NCBI RefSeq assembly: GCF_042675705.1
Contig: NZ_JBHTJJ010000001.1
Length of the DNA: 64,000 nt
DNA from: Ruegeria arenilitoris
GTDB lineage: Bacteria > Pseudomonadota > Alphaproteobacteria > Rhodobacterales > Rhodobacteraceae
Direction: 5' to 3' (one strand)
Positions 8,179 through 16,298 of the stretch are shown in pieces (the stretch's first letter is position 1; each line of letters opens with the position of its first letter). The position numbers and the translations under genes were made by a program. The notes beneath the pieces are model-generated. The model was given only the letters and a program-made list of their open reading frames with translations. It had not been told where the DNA came from and searched no databases.

Positions 8179-8267
8179 TCCCGCAGGTTTGCGGACCCCG
8201 TCAACGTTAACCCGGAATTAACCTTGATTGAGCAACTCTGACCCGACACTTCGGGCAGGGTTCTCTT

Positions 8268-10187
8268 ATGGTTGAATTGAATTTTCTGGGTCACGGGCCT
8301 GCGACCCCGGTTTCCGGCATTGGCCCCCGCAAACCTTTGGGCACCTGTCTGATCGACTTGGGGGTGATCACCCCCGCTCAACTGGATCACGCCCTGAAAC
8401 TGCAGGAGCGGCAGAACGCTCCTCTGGGCGAAATTCTGGTTGGCGAGCATATGGTCTCGCGCAGCGATGTGTTGTTGGCGCTGGGCCAACAACATGGGCT
8501 GCAGATCGCCGATCTGGAAAACACGCCGCCACCCGCTGACCTTTGCGCGCTGCGCCCGATGCAGTTCTGGCTGACGTACAATGCCATTCCGTGGCTGCGA
8601 GTCGGGCCCGTGCTCTTGGTCGCGACGGCATACCCAGACCGCTTTGATGAAATAAGGTCCGGGTTGGCAGATTGCGCCCAGACAGTCCTGCCGGTGCTGG
8701 CCGCACCCGATGACATCGACCAAGCCATTGCCCGACATTACGCAAAACCTTTGGCTGAGGCGGCGGAAACGCGGGCGCCGCTTTCGCAAAGCTGCCGCTC
8801 ATGGACCGCGAGCTCGCGTCTCCTGCCGACACTCTTGGCTCTCTCTGCGCTTGTGGGCCTGGGCCTGCAACCGAATGTCGGGCTATCCCTGCTGTTCTGG
8901 GCCGCAGTCTCAACCCTGATCCTGTTCCTGATTCTTCGGCTGGCCGGGTTGATATCGTATCTCTTCCCCAAAAAGGCCGAGAAACCAGGCGGTCTGCTTG
9001 CGCAACACCGCCTGCCCTGCGTGTCTATCCTGGTGCCGCTGCACAAGGAACGGGAAATCGCCGGTGCGCTGATCCAACGGCTGAAACGCCTGACCTATCC
9101 AAAGGCGCTGTTGGACGTGATCCTGGTCTTGGAAGAGCATGACGACGTCACCCGGTCAGCGCTTGCGCAGACCACCCTGCCCAGCTGGATTCGAACGCTG
9201 GAGGTGCCAGATCTTGGCAACCTGACCACCAAACCACGGGCGATGAACTATGCGCTGGATTTCTGCCGAGGAGAGATTTTGGGCGTCTGGGATGCCGAGG
9301 ATGCGCCTCTTCCAGACCAAATAGAGACCGTGGTAGAGCAATTCGTCCGCGCGCCCGATGATGTGGTCTGCCTGCAGGGTGTTCTGGACTACTACAACCC
9401 GCGCACCAACTGGCGCTCGCGTTGCTTCACCATCGAATACAGCGGTTGGTTCCGCGTGATCCTGCCCGGAATCGCGCGGTTGGGTCTTGTGGTGCCACTG
9501 GGCGGAACGACGTTCTTCTTCCGCAGGGACAAGCTGTTGGAATTGGGGGGCTGGGACGCTCACAATGTGACCGAGGACGCGGATTTGGGGGTTCGACTCA
9601 GCCGCGCGGGCTATCGCACCGAAATCGTGAATACCGCCACGTATGAAGAAGCCAATTTCCGCGCCTGGCCTTGGGTGAAGCAGCGCTCGCGCTGGCTCAA
9701 AGGGTTTATGGTCACATACCTTGTCCACATGCGCTCGCCCTTGGCATTGTTGCGTGATCTGGGGTTGTGGCGCTTTCTGGGTGTCCAAGCCTTTTTCCTG
9801 GGAACGGTCGGACAATTCCTGCTTGCCCCGGTGCTGTGGGTCTTCTGGCTGACCTTTTTGGGGATGACGAACCCCTTCGAAGCTGTATTGGCGCCGCAAA
9901 TCTTGCACGCTTGTGTCTACCTGTTCCTGACCGCCGAGGCCGCGAATATCCTAGTTGGAGGCTTGGGCGTGGTGGCCGGAGGTCGCCGTTTCCTGCTGCC
10001 GTGGGTCCCGACCATGGCACTCTACTACCCCTTGGGCGTGGCAGCAGCCTACAAGGCGCTGTGGGAACTGGCGGTCAGACCGTTCTTCTGGGACAAGACC
10101 CAGCACGGGCAGGCCAGCGAAGAAGCGCAGCCAGACGAGGCAGCTATTTCTCGCGCCGGATTGCATCCTGCTTCAGCCGGGTCATGA
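8268..10187 (+). CDS. Family 2 glycosyltransferase with N-terminal MshEN (GspE-N) domain
   Basis: The 639-residue protein joins two modules. Residues 22-80 contain two tandem MshEN-type repeats: PLGTCLIDLGVITPAQLDHA with a Q ending the helix, then PLGEILVGEHMVSRSDVLLA. This domain binds cyclic di-GMP in several type II/IV secretion ATPases. Two membrane helices span about 183-231. Residues 251-480 form a GT-A domain with the DAED metal site (342-345), TED (435-437) and QRSRW (472-476), the processive-synthase QxxRW motif. More membrane helices follow. The expected product is an exopolysaccharide; sugar and acceptor are unknown. The second repeat has His where the first has its conserved Gly, so binding may be partial. 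The 3' end overlaps the convergent GntR gene by 44 nt. Confidence 0.9.
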   Translation: MVELNFLGHGPATPVSGIGPRKPLGTCLIDLGVITPAQLDHALKLQERQNAPLGEILVGEHMVSRSDVLLALGQQHGLQIADLENTPPPADLCALRPMQFWLTYNAIPWLRVGPVLLVATAYPDRFDEIRSGLADCAQTVLPVLAAPDDIDQAIARHYAKPLAEAAETRAPLSQSCRSWTASSRLLPTLLALSALVGLGLQPNVGLSLLFWAAVSTLILFLILRLAGLISYLFPKKAEKPGGLLAQHRLPCVSILVPLHKEREIAGALIQRLKRLTYPKALLDVILVLEEHDDVTRSALAQTTLPSWIRTLEVPDLGNLTTKPRAMNYALDFCRGEILGVWDAEDAPLPDQIETVVEQFVRAPDDVVCLQGVLDYYNPRTNWRSRCFTIEYSGWFRVILPGIARLGLVVPLGGTTFFFRRDKLLELGGWDAHNVTEDADLGVRLSRAGYRTEIVNTATYEEANFRAWPWVKQRSRWLKGFMVTYLVHMRSPLALLRDLGLWRFLGVQAFFLGTVGQFLLAPVLWVFWLTFLGMTNPFEAVLAPQILHACVYLFLTAEAANILVGGLGVVAGGRRFLLPWVPTMALYYPLGVAAAYKALWELAVRPFFWDKTQHGQASEEAQPDEAAISRAGLHPASAGS

Positions 10188-10791
10188 ACGCGACCGAGAT
10201 ATGTTCCTTCAAGGCCCGGTCGGCGGCTTCTTCGTCATGAGCCGCGATCGCCTCGACGATCCCCTTATGCTCACTCTGAGCGATTTCACCCCGGCCCTGC
10301 GCGGCCAATGAAGTCGTTGCCATCAGAGCCATGGTGCGATGGACAAGGTCCAATTGCTGTACAAGGTAGCGGTTGTGCGACGCAAGGTGTATCTGCTCGT
10401 GGAACCGTCGGTTGGCCCGGGACAGCGCCACGGGATCATCCACAAGCGCGTCATCGGCTTCGACCATATCCTGCAGGACTTTGATTTCCTCATCCGTGGC
10501 ATGCCGCGCGGCCAGCCGGGCCGCCAGCCCTTCCAATTCACGTCGAACGACATAGAGCTCGGCCATCTGGTTGTGGTCCAGCGAGGCCACGATCAGCGAC
10601 CGCCCGTCACGTTCCAGCAGCGACTGCGTTTCGAGCCGCTGCAGCGCCTCGCGGATCGGGGTGCGCGACACGCCGAACCGCTCGGCCAGTTCGCTTTCCA
10701 CCAGCCGGTCGCCGGGTTTGTACACCCCCACGTCGATCGCTTCGAGGATCAGGCTGTAGGCATCGGTCTGGGGCTGTCGGGACTGGTTCAT
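10144..10791 (-). CDS. GntR-family regulator, FadR/FCD subfamily
   Basis: The 215-residue protein has an N-terminal winged HTH (PGDRLVESELAERFGVSRTP, then IREALQRLE) and an all-helical FCD domain from about residue 80. The metal- and effector-binding pattern includes FHEQIHLASHN and SEHKGIVEAIAAHD, which carry the conserved histidines. FCD-GntR proteins usually respond to small carboxylates and regulate neighbouring catabolic genes; no clear target adjoins it here. Its 3' end overlaps the glycosyltransferase gene by 44 nt on the opposite strand. Confidence 0.92.
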   Translation of the reverse strand: MNQSRQPQTDAYSLILEAIDVGVYKPGDRLVESELAERFGVSRTPIREALQRLETQSLLERDGRSLIVASLDHNQMAELYVVRRELEGLAARLAARHATDEEIKVLQDMVEADDALVDDPVALSRANRRFHEQIHLASHNRYLVQQLDLVHRTMALMATTSLAAQGRGEIAQSEHKGIVEAIAAHDEEAADRALKEHISVAFMTRLKQDAIRREK

Positions 10792-10892
10792 TGGGTCAGG
10801 TCTCTCCTCGTTCGGACCTGTCTATCCGGGCCATGGGTCTGCAATCAAGTGCGCCATTGAAAACCCGGTGGCCGCGGCCTAAACCCAAACCT

Positions 10893-11537
10893 ATGGTCAA
10901 GCCTGCATTTTCACATGTCACCCAATGGGTGTTCGATCTGGACAATACCCTCTATCCGCCACAGATGCGCCTGTTCGATCAGATCGAGGTGCTGATGACG
11001 GAATACGTGATCGAAGCCCTGCGCGTCGACCGGGCCGAGGCTGACCGGCTACGCCAGCACTATTGGCGCGAACACGGCACCACGCTGGCCGGGCTGATGG
11101 CCGAACATGATCTGGACCCCGAGCCCTATCTGCACGCGGTTCATCAGGTCGACCTGAGCCACATGGAGCCCGACCCTGCGCTGGCCGCGCATATCCGGGC
11201 CCTGCCCGGGCGGCGCATCGTCTACACCAACGGCAGCGCGCCCTATGCCGAGCGGGTTCTGGCCTCACGCGGGTTGGATGGGCTGTTCGACGCGATCTAT
11301 GGGGTCGAACATGCGGGGTATCGGCCCAAACCGGACAAGGCCGCGTTTGAAACGGTGTTTGCCCGCGATGGCATCCACCCCGACCGCGCCGCGATGTTCG
11401 AGGACGAGCCGCGCAACCTGAAGGCCCCGCATGACATGGGCATGCGTACCGTGCATGTTGCCCCCGATCCGCATGACGCGGATCACATCCACCACCACAC
11501 CGATGACCTGACCGCCTTTCTCGCGCGCCTGATCTGA
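10893..11537 (+). CDS. HAD-superfamily pyrimidine 5'-nucleotidase
   Basis: The 214-residue protein begins MVKPAFSHVTQWVFDLDNTL. The DLDNT catalytic aspartates are motif I, VYTNGS is motif II, and FEDEPRNLKAPHDMGM is motif IV. The arrangement matches the SDT1/YjjG-like pyrimidine 5'-nucleotidases that dephosphorylate UMP and CMP. The frame stays open upstream to 10791, but homology starts near 10893; the ribosome site there is weak, so an upstream start (10833) cannot be excluded. Substrate specificity is inferred from the family. Confidence 0.88.
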   Translation: MVKPAFSHVTQWVFDLDNTLYPPQMRLFDQIEVLMTEYVIEALRVDRAEADRLRQHYWREHGTTLAGLMAEHDLDPEPYLHAVHQVDLSHMEPDPALAAHIRALPGRRIVYTNGSAPYAERVLASRGLDGLFDAIYGVEHAGYRPKPDKAAFETVFARDGIHPDRAAMFEDEPRNLKAPHDMGMRTVHVAPDPHDADHIHHHTDDLTAFLARLI

Positions 11538-11659
11538 ACCACCCGAGACTGCGACGAAATGCGCCTGCGCGCAGCCTGAAACTGCGACGATCCGCGCATT
11601 CTGCAGCTGCAAAGTCGTTCCTACATCAGGCTCAGCGACGAACAGAACTGGAGACCCCG

Positions 11660-11908
11660 ATGACCGCGATCGAGATGCCCGGCCGCCTGCCCTTTTGGCA
11701 GCGCCTGCTTTTTGCAATTCCCCTGTTTGGCTGGCTGGCCCGCGATGCGGCCAATGGCAAGCCCGAGGATCTGGGTTATACCGTTGCGGCACTGGTCAGC
11801 ATGTGGGGCTGTTCCGCCCTGTTGTTCGGCCTGCCGGGCCTGTATCTGCCGGCCCTGGCGATGGTGCCGGTGATGTTCCTGATTCTGGTCCTGATTTCAC
11901 GCGGCTAG
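11660..11908 (+). CDS. Small two-helix membrane protein, unknown function
   Basis: This is an 82-residue protein with a GGAG ribosome site 8 nt before the ATG. It has the short soluble start MTAIEMPGRLPFWQRLLFAIPLF, a hydrophilic loop (DAANGKPEDLG), and then strongly hydrophobic stretches at about 40-58 and 62-80. Codon use and position between two same-strand genes support a real gene. I do not recognise a family with a known role. Confidence 0.7.
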   Translation: MTAIEMPGRLPFWQRLLFAIPLFGWLARDAANGKPEDLGYTVAALVSMWGCSALLFGLPGLYLPALAMVPVMFLILVLISRG

Positions 11909-11982
11909 ACCACGGGACAGGATGTCACTTGGCGCAGGCCCCAGAACCGCACTAGGGTCCGCAGGCAACGGAGAGTGACACG

Positions 11983-13179
11983 ATGACCGACAGTTGTGAC
12001 ATCCTGATTTCCGGCGGCGGCATCGCCGGGCTGACTGCGGCGGCCGTATTAGGCGCCGCAGGGTTCGACGTGATCTGTGTGGACCCGACCCCGCCCGTCA
12101 CCGACCGCGACGCCGACGGGTCCGACCTGCGCACTACCGCGTTTCTGCAGCCGGCGCACGGCCTGCTGCAGCACTGCGGGTTGTGGGACCGGCTGGAACC
12201 CCACGCCGCGCCGCTGCAGATCATGCGCATCGTGGACGCGGGCGGCGACATCCCTGAACCGCGCGTGGTGCGGGATTTCAACGCTGCCGATATCTCGGAT
12301 CAACCCTTTGGCTGGAACCTGCCCAACTGGCTGCTGCGGCGCGAGATGGTGGCCCGGCTGCACGAACTGCCGAATGTCGATTTCCGCCCCGGCACCGGCA
12401 CCGTCAGCCTGTTCACCCGTACCGCCGAAGCGCGTGTGGGCCTGTCCGACGGCACACGCATCCGCACCAAGCTGGTGATCGCCGCCGACGGCCGCAACTC
12501 GCCCATGCGCGAGGCTGCGGGGATCAAGGTCCACACCACGCGATACGGGCAGAAGGCACTGGCCTTTGCGGTGACGCATCCGATCGCCCATGAAAACGTC
12601 TCGACCGAGATCCACCGGTCCGGCGGGCCGTTCACTCTGGTCCCCCTGCCCGACTGGCAGGGCCAGCCCTCGTCGGCGATCGTTTGGATGGAGCGCGGCC
12701 CGCGCGCGGTCGAACTGCTGAACCTGCCCGAGGCCGAATTCGAGGCCGCGATGACCGAGCGGTCCTGCGGCCTGTTCGGGCCGCTGAAACTGGCCTCGCG
12801 CCGGACGATCTGGCCGATCATCAGCCAATCGGCCGAGCGCCTGTCGGCGCAGCGCGTGGCCCTGATGGCCGAGGCCGCCCATGTGGTGCCCCCGATCGGC
12901 GCGCAGGGGCTGAACATGTCACTGGGGGATCTGCGCAGCCTGCTGGACCTGGCCCAAGCCCGGCCCGAGGATCTGGGAGATGCCCAGATGCTCGAGGCCT
13001 ATCACAAGGCCCGCCACACCGAAATCGAGCTGCGCGTAAAGGGGATCGACCTGCTGAACCGTGCCTCGATGGTCGAGGCACGGCCGTTGCGCGATGCTCG
13101 CGCAGCGGGTCTGAACGCGCTTTATTCGATGCCGGTGGTGCGCAAGACGCTGATGCAGATGGGCCTCGGCGTGCGCTGA
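11983..13179 (+). CDS. UbiH/UbiF/Coq6-family FAD-dependent hydroxylase
   Basis: The 398-residue flavoprotein monooxygenase has the N-terminal dinucleotide motif (ILISGGGIAGLTAAAVLG), the middle motif VIAADGRNSPMREAAGI, and the C-terminal FAD ribityl segment AAHVVPPIGAQGLNMSLGDL. This pattern fits ubiquinone-ring hydroxylases, which add hydroxyls during ubiquinone synthesis with FAD, NAD(P)H and O2. The usual GDAAH is changed to AEAAH here, as far as I can judge a tolerated family variant. The exact ring position is not deducible. Confidence 0.88.
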   Translation: MTDSCDILISGGGIAGLTAAAVLGAAGFDVICVDPTPPVTDRDADGSDLRTTAFLQPAHGLLQHCGLWDRLEPHAAPLQIMRIVDAGGDIPEPRVVRDFNAADISDQPFGWNLPNWLLRREMVARLHELPNVDFRPGTGTVSLFTRTAEARVGLSDGTRIRTKLVIAADGRNSPMREAAGIKVHTTRYGQKALAFAVTHPIAHENVSTEIHRSGGPFTLVPLPDWQGQPSSAIVWMERGPRAVELLNLPEAEFEAAMTERSCGLFGPLKLASRRTIWPIISQSAERLSAQRVALMAEAAHVVPPIGAQGLNMSLGDLRSLLDLAQARPEDLGDAQMLEAYHKARHTEIELRVKGIDLLNRASMVEARPLRDARAAGLNALYSMPVVRKTLMQMGLGVR

Positions 13180-13192
13180 GGCCCGTACCGGC

Positions 13193-14320
13193 CTACAGCA
13201 CCTGATCCAGAACCCGCTTCAGCCGGGCCACCGTGCCATCGACATCATACAGCTTGTCCAGCCCGAACAGGCCCAGGCGGAAGGTGCTGAACCCCTCGGG
13301 CTCGTCACATTGCAGCGGCACCCCGGCGGCGATCTGCATGCCCAGCGCGGCAAATTTCTTGCCGTTCTGCACCTCGGGATCGTCGGTATAGCTGACCACC
13401 ACCCCCGGTGCGCCAAAGCCTTCGGCCGCGACCGAAACGACCCCCTTGTCGCGCAGCATCGCCCGCACCGCATTGCCCAGCCGCCATTGCGCGTCGCGCA
13501 GCTTGTCGAACCCATAGTCACGGGTCTCCAGCATCGTGTCCCGGAACGCCCGCAGCGCATCGGTGGGCATGGTGGCATGATAGGCATGGCCGCCGCCCTC
13601 ATAGGCCTGCATGATCTGGCGCCATTTCTTCAGGTCCAGCGCGAAACTGTCCGTGGCGGTCTCGGCCAGCCGCGCCTCGGCGCGGTCGGACAGCATGACC
13701 AGACCGGCACAGGGCGAGGCGCTCCAACCCTTCTGCGGAGCCGAGATCAGAACGTCCACGCCGGTGGCCTTCATGTCGATCCAGGCACAGCCCGAGGCGA
13801 TGCAGTCGAGCACCATCAACGCACCGACCTCGTGCGCGGCGGCGGCCATCGCCAATACATAGTCGTCCGGCAGAATGACCCCGGCCGAGGTTTCCACATG
13901 CGGCGCGAACACCACGCTGGGTCGCTGGCTGCGAATGGTTTCGACCACCTCTTCGATCGGCGCCGGCGCAAAGGGCGATGGGCTGGAATTCCCCGTTTGA
14001 CGGGCCTTCAATACGGTGGTTGACGCCGTCAGCCCCCCGGTTTCGATGATCTGGCTCCAGCGATACGAGAACCAGCCGTTGCGCACCACCAGCACATCGG
14101 CACCGCGGGCGAACTGGCGGGCCACGGCCTCCATCGCGTAGGTTCCGCCACCCGGCACCACGGCCACGCCGCCCGCACTATAGACCTCACGCAACATCCC
14201 TGAGATGTCGCGCATCACCTGCTGGAACGCCTGCGACATATGGTTGAGCGAGCGGTCGGTGAACACGACCGAGAATTCTTCGAGCCCGTCCGGATCGACT
14301 GTATTCAACAATGCCGGCAT
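13193..14320 (-). CDS. Class V PLP-dependent aminotransferase, specificity unknown
   Basis: The 375-residue fold-type I enzyme has the PLP lysine in ISAPQKGWSASPCAGLV near residue 200 and the cofactor aspartate in LMVLDCIASG. It resembles serine/alanine:glyoxylate and 2-aminoethylphosphonate aminotransferase relatives, but the usual gene partners are absent. I choose the ATG at 14320 because a strong AAGGAGA site precedes it; the frame also opens upstream to 14383. It diverges from a HutC-type GntR gene, its likely regulator. Substrate could be a small amino acid or an aminophosphonate; I cannot decide. Confidence 0.85.
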   Translation of the reverse strand: MPALLNTVDPDGLEEFSVVFTDRSLNHMSQAFQQVMRDISGMLREVYSAGGVAVVPGGGTYAMEAVARQFARGADVLVVRNGWFSYRWSQIIETGGLTASTTVLKARQTGNSSPSPFAPAPIEEVVETIRSQRPSVVFAPHVETSAGVILPDDYVLAMAAAAHEVGALMVLDCIASGCAWIDMKATGVDVLISAPQKGWSASPCAGLVMLSDRAEARLAETATDSFALDLKKWRQIMQAYEGGGHAYHATMPTDALRAFRDTMLETRDYGFDKLRDAQWRLGNAVRAMLRDKGVVSVAAEGFGAPGVVVSYTDDPEVQNGKKFAALGMQIAAGVPLQCDEPEGFSTFRLGLFGLDKLYDVDGTVARLKRVLDQVL

Positions 14321-14551
14321 GTTGTCTCCTTTTCTGGGTTGCTCACTTTCTGAAGGCTTTGCATCTGTTGGTAAAGTGCTCATTGACCCTCATGCGCTTC
14401 CCCTAGGTCAACGGTCAGAAGCTCGGCTGGACACCCGTTTCAACAGCCTGAGAGGCCGAATTGACGCCAATTAGTGTCACCTCTCTCTTTACACCTTGAC
14501 GTGTTTCTGAACAGATACGCACATCTTGAGCTTGAAAGGATATTTTAGACC

Positions 14552-15253
14552 GTGAACGTTCAAAAGCGGATCAGTTTTCAATTCGTTCGGGACGAAGTGA
14601 AGCGGCGGATCGAAACACGGGTCTGGCCCCAGGGTTCCTTGCTGCCGACCGAAACCCAGCTTGCCGAAGAGTTCAACTGCGCGCGCGCAACCGTCAACCG
14701 TGCGCTGCGCGAACTGGCCGAGCAAGGGTTCGTCGAGCGCAAGCGCAAGAGCGGAACGCGGGTCAAGAAATCACCCAGCAAACAGGCCAAGCTGGAACTG
14801 TCGCTGGCTCGTCAGATCGTCGAAGACCAGAACCAAACTTACCGCTATGCCCTGGTCGAGCGCAGCGTTGACACGAGCCCCGGCTGGCTCAGCTCGCAAC
14901 TGGGTCTGCCGCCGCAATCGCAGATCCTGCATCTGGTGTGTATGCACTATGCCGACAACCGCCCGTTTCAGCACGAAGAACGCTGGATCAACATTTCGGC
15001 CGTCCCCGAGGTTGAAGATGCCAATCTTGAAGAGGTCGGCCCGCATGAATGGCTGTTGAACGCGAACCCCTTCATTGACGCCGAGCTTGCACTCTACGCC
15101 ATTTCCGCCGACAGCCATCTGGCAGATTACATGGGAACAACGACCGGGGCCGCGATGATTCAGCTTGAGCGCACGACATGGAAAGACGGACAGCCGGTTT
15201 CGTTTGCCCGCCTGACCCACCATCCGGGCTATTGCATCCGTACCCGTTACTGA
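14552..15253 (+). CDS. GntR-family regulator, HutC/UTRA subfamily
   Basis: This 233-residue protein starts at GTG. The N-terminal winged HTH includes LLPTETQLAEEFNCARATVN and RALRELAEQGFVERKRKSGT. A UTRA effector domain follows from about residue 80, with the terminal RLTHHPGYCIRTRY typical of HutC-like proteins. These regulators bind histidine-pathway intermediates, sugars or phosphonates. It diverges from the class V aminotransferase 232 nt away and ends 3 nt before the convergent Lrp gene. No hut genes lie nearby, so histidine control is not supported by context. Confidence 0.92.
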   Translation: MNVQKRISFQFVRDEVKRRIETRVWPQGSLLPTETQLAEEFNCARATVNRALRELAEQGFVERKRKSGTRVKKSPSKQAKLELSLARQIVEDQNQTYRYALVERSVDTSPGWLSSQLGLPPQSQILHLVCMHYADNRPFQHEERWINISAVPEVEDANLEEVGPHEWLLNANPFIDAELALYAISADSHLADYMGTTTGAAMIQLERTTWKDGQPVSFARLTHHPGYCIRTRY

Positions 15254-15256
15254 CCG

Positions 15257-15715
15257 CTAGCCAATCGGCCCGGGCAGGCGTTCCTCGCTCAGCAGTACAT
15301 TTGCTTCGACATCCCCGGCCCCCGGCAGGGTCATGATACGCCGCCGCAGGACCCGTTCAAAGTCCGCCAGGTCGCGCGCGACCACGCGCAGTCGGTAGTC
15401 GTACAGGCCGAGAACGTGTTCCACGGTTTGCACCTCGGGAATGGCGCTGACGGCGCGTTCGAAATCCTCGAGGCTGACCTGGCCTTTGCGCGCCAGCTTG
15501 ACGCCCAGAAAAACGGTGACGCCAAACCCCAGCGCCTCGGCGTTCAGGCGCAGCCGGCGCCCCTTGATGATGCCCGCCTGCTCCAGCCGCCGGATCCGGC
15601 GCCAGGTGGCAGGCTGCGACAGCCCGAAACGCCGCCCCAGCGCCCCCGCGCTCTGCGTCGCGTCCTGAGCCAAGGCCCGTAGAATCTTCCTGTCCAGTTC
15701 ATCCAGTTCGATCAT
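15257..15715 (-). CDS. Lrp/AsnC-family regulator (second gene of pair)
   Basis: The 152-residue protein has an N-terminal AsnC-type HTH (IELDELDRKILRALAQDATQ, then GRRFGLSQPATWRRIRRLEQ) and the RAM/ACT-like domain after residue 65 that binds amino acids. Its ATG overlaps the stop of the preceding Lrp gene as ATGA, so the two are translationally coupled. Both face away from ilvC. Paired Lrp/AsnC paralogues may form hetero-oligomers; that is an inference. Confidence 0.93.
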   Translation of the reverse strand: MIELDELDRKILRALAQDATQSAGALGRRFGLSQPATWRRIRRLEQAGIIKGRRLRLNAEALGFGVTVFLGVKLARKGQVSLEDFERAVSAIPEVQTVEHVLGLYDYRLRVVARDLADFERVLRRRIMTLPGAGDVEANVLLSEERLPGPIG

Positions 15716-16167
15716 ACCGGCAGCACCTCGTCCCGCTTGACCCGCGCGATGTGCATCAGGGCCTCGATATCGGCGATATGCGGCAGGGTCAGGATACGGT
15801 CGCGATAGACCTGCTGATAATGCGCCATGTCCCGCGCGATGACGGACAAGCGGACATCAACCCGCCCCAGAAAGGTCTGGATCTCGATCACCTCGGGCAC
15901 ATTGCGGGCGGCTTCGGTGAATTCGTCGAAGGCGCGCGGCTGGGTCTTGTCCAGGGTCACCCGCAGCGACACCTCGACCGCATAGCCCATGGCGGACCAG
16001 TCGATCACGGCCTCCTGCCCCTGAATGATCCCGGCGGCCTGCATCTTCTCGATCCGCCGCCAGCACACGCCATTGCTTATCCGGCACCGCTCGGCCAGTT
16101 CGGCGGTGCTCAGGCTTGGGTCGGCCTGAAAATGGCGCAGGATGCGGCGGTCGATGTCGTCAAGCAT
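15712..16167 (-). CDS. Lrp/AsnC-family regulator (first gene of pair)
   Basis: The 151-residue protein starts MLDDIDRRILRHFQADPSLS and has the HTH LSTAELAERCRISNGVCWRR. A RAM effector domain includes EVIEIQTFLGRVDVRLSVIA. I choose 16167 because the family begins at this MLDDIDRRIL motif; the upstream extension to 16251 lacks family features. It is the promoter-proximal gene of a coupled pair and is divergent from ilvC (131 nt between starts), so control of branched-chain amino-acid synthesis is plausible but unproven. Confidence 0.93.
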   Translation of the reverse strand: MLDDIDRRILRHFQADPSLSTAELAERCRISNGVCWRRIEKMQAAGIIQGQEAVIDWSAMGYAVEVSLRVTLDKTQPRAFDEFTEAARNVPEVIEIQTFLGRVDVRLSVIARDMAHYQQVYRDRILTLPHIADIEALMHIARVKRDEVLPV

Positions 16168-16298
16168 TACTTTTTCAAGTTTTCCGGTTTCTAAGAATTG
16201 TTCTTCACTTCTTTCGTCAATATCCAATGTCATCGCTCTCGCCAATAGCAATCACTGCAGATAGAACCGCATCAATCGAAACAGAAAGGACCGGCAAA

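Noticed and set aside
14491..14504. ACAC-N6-GTGT as a HutC operator
   Set aside because: The dyad is short and does not match known GntR/HutC half-sites.
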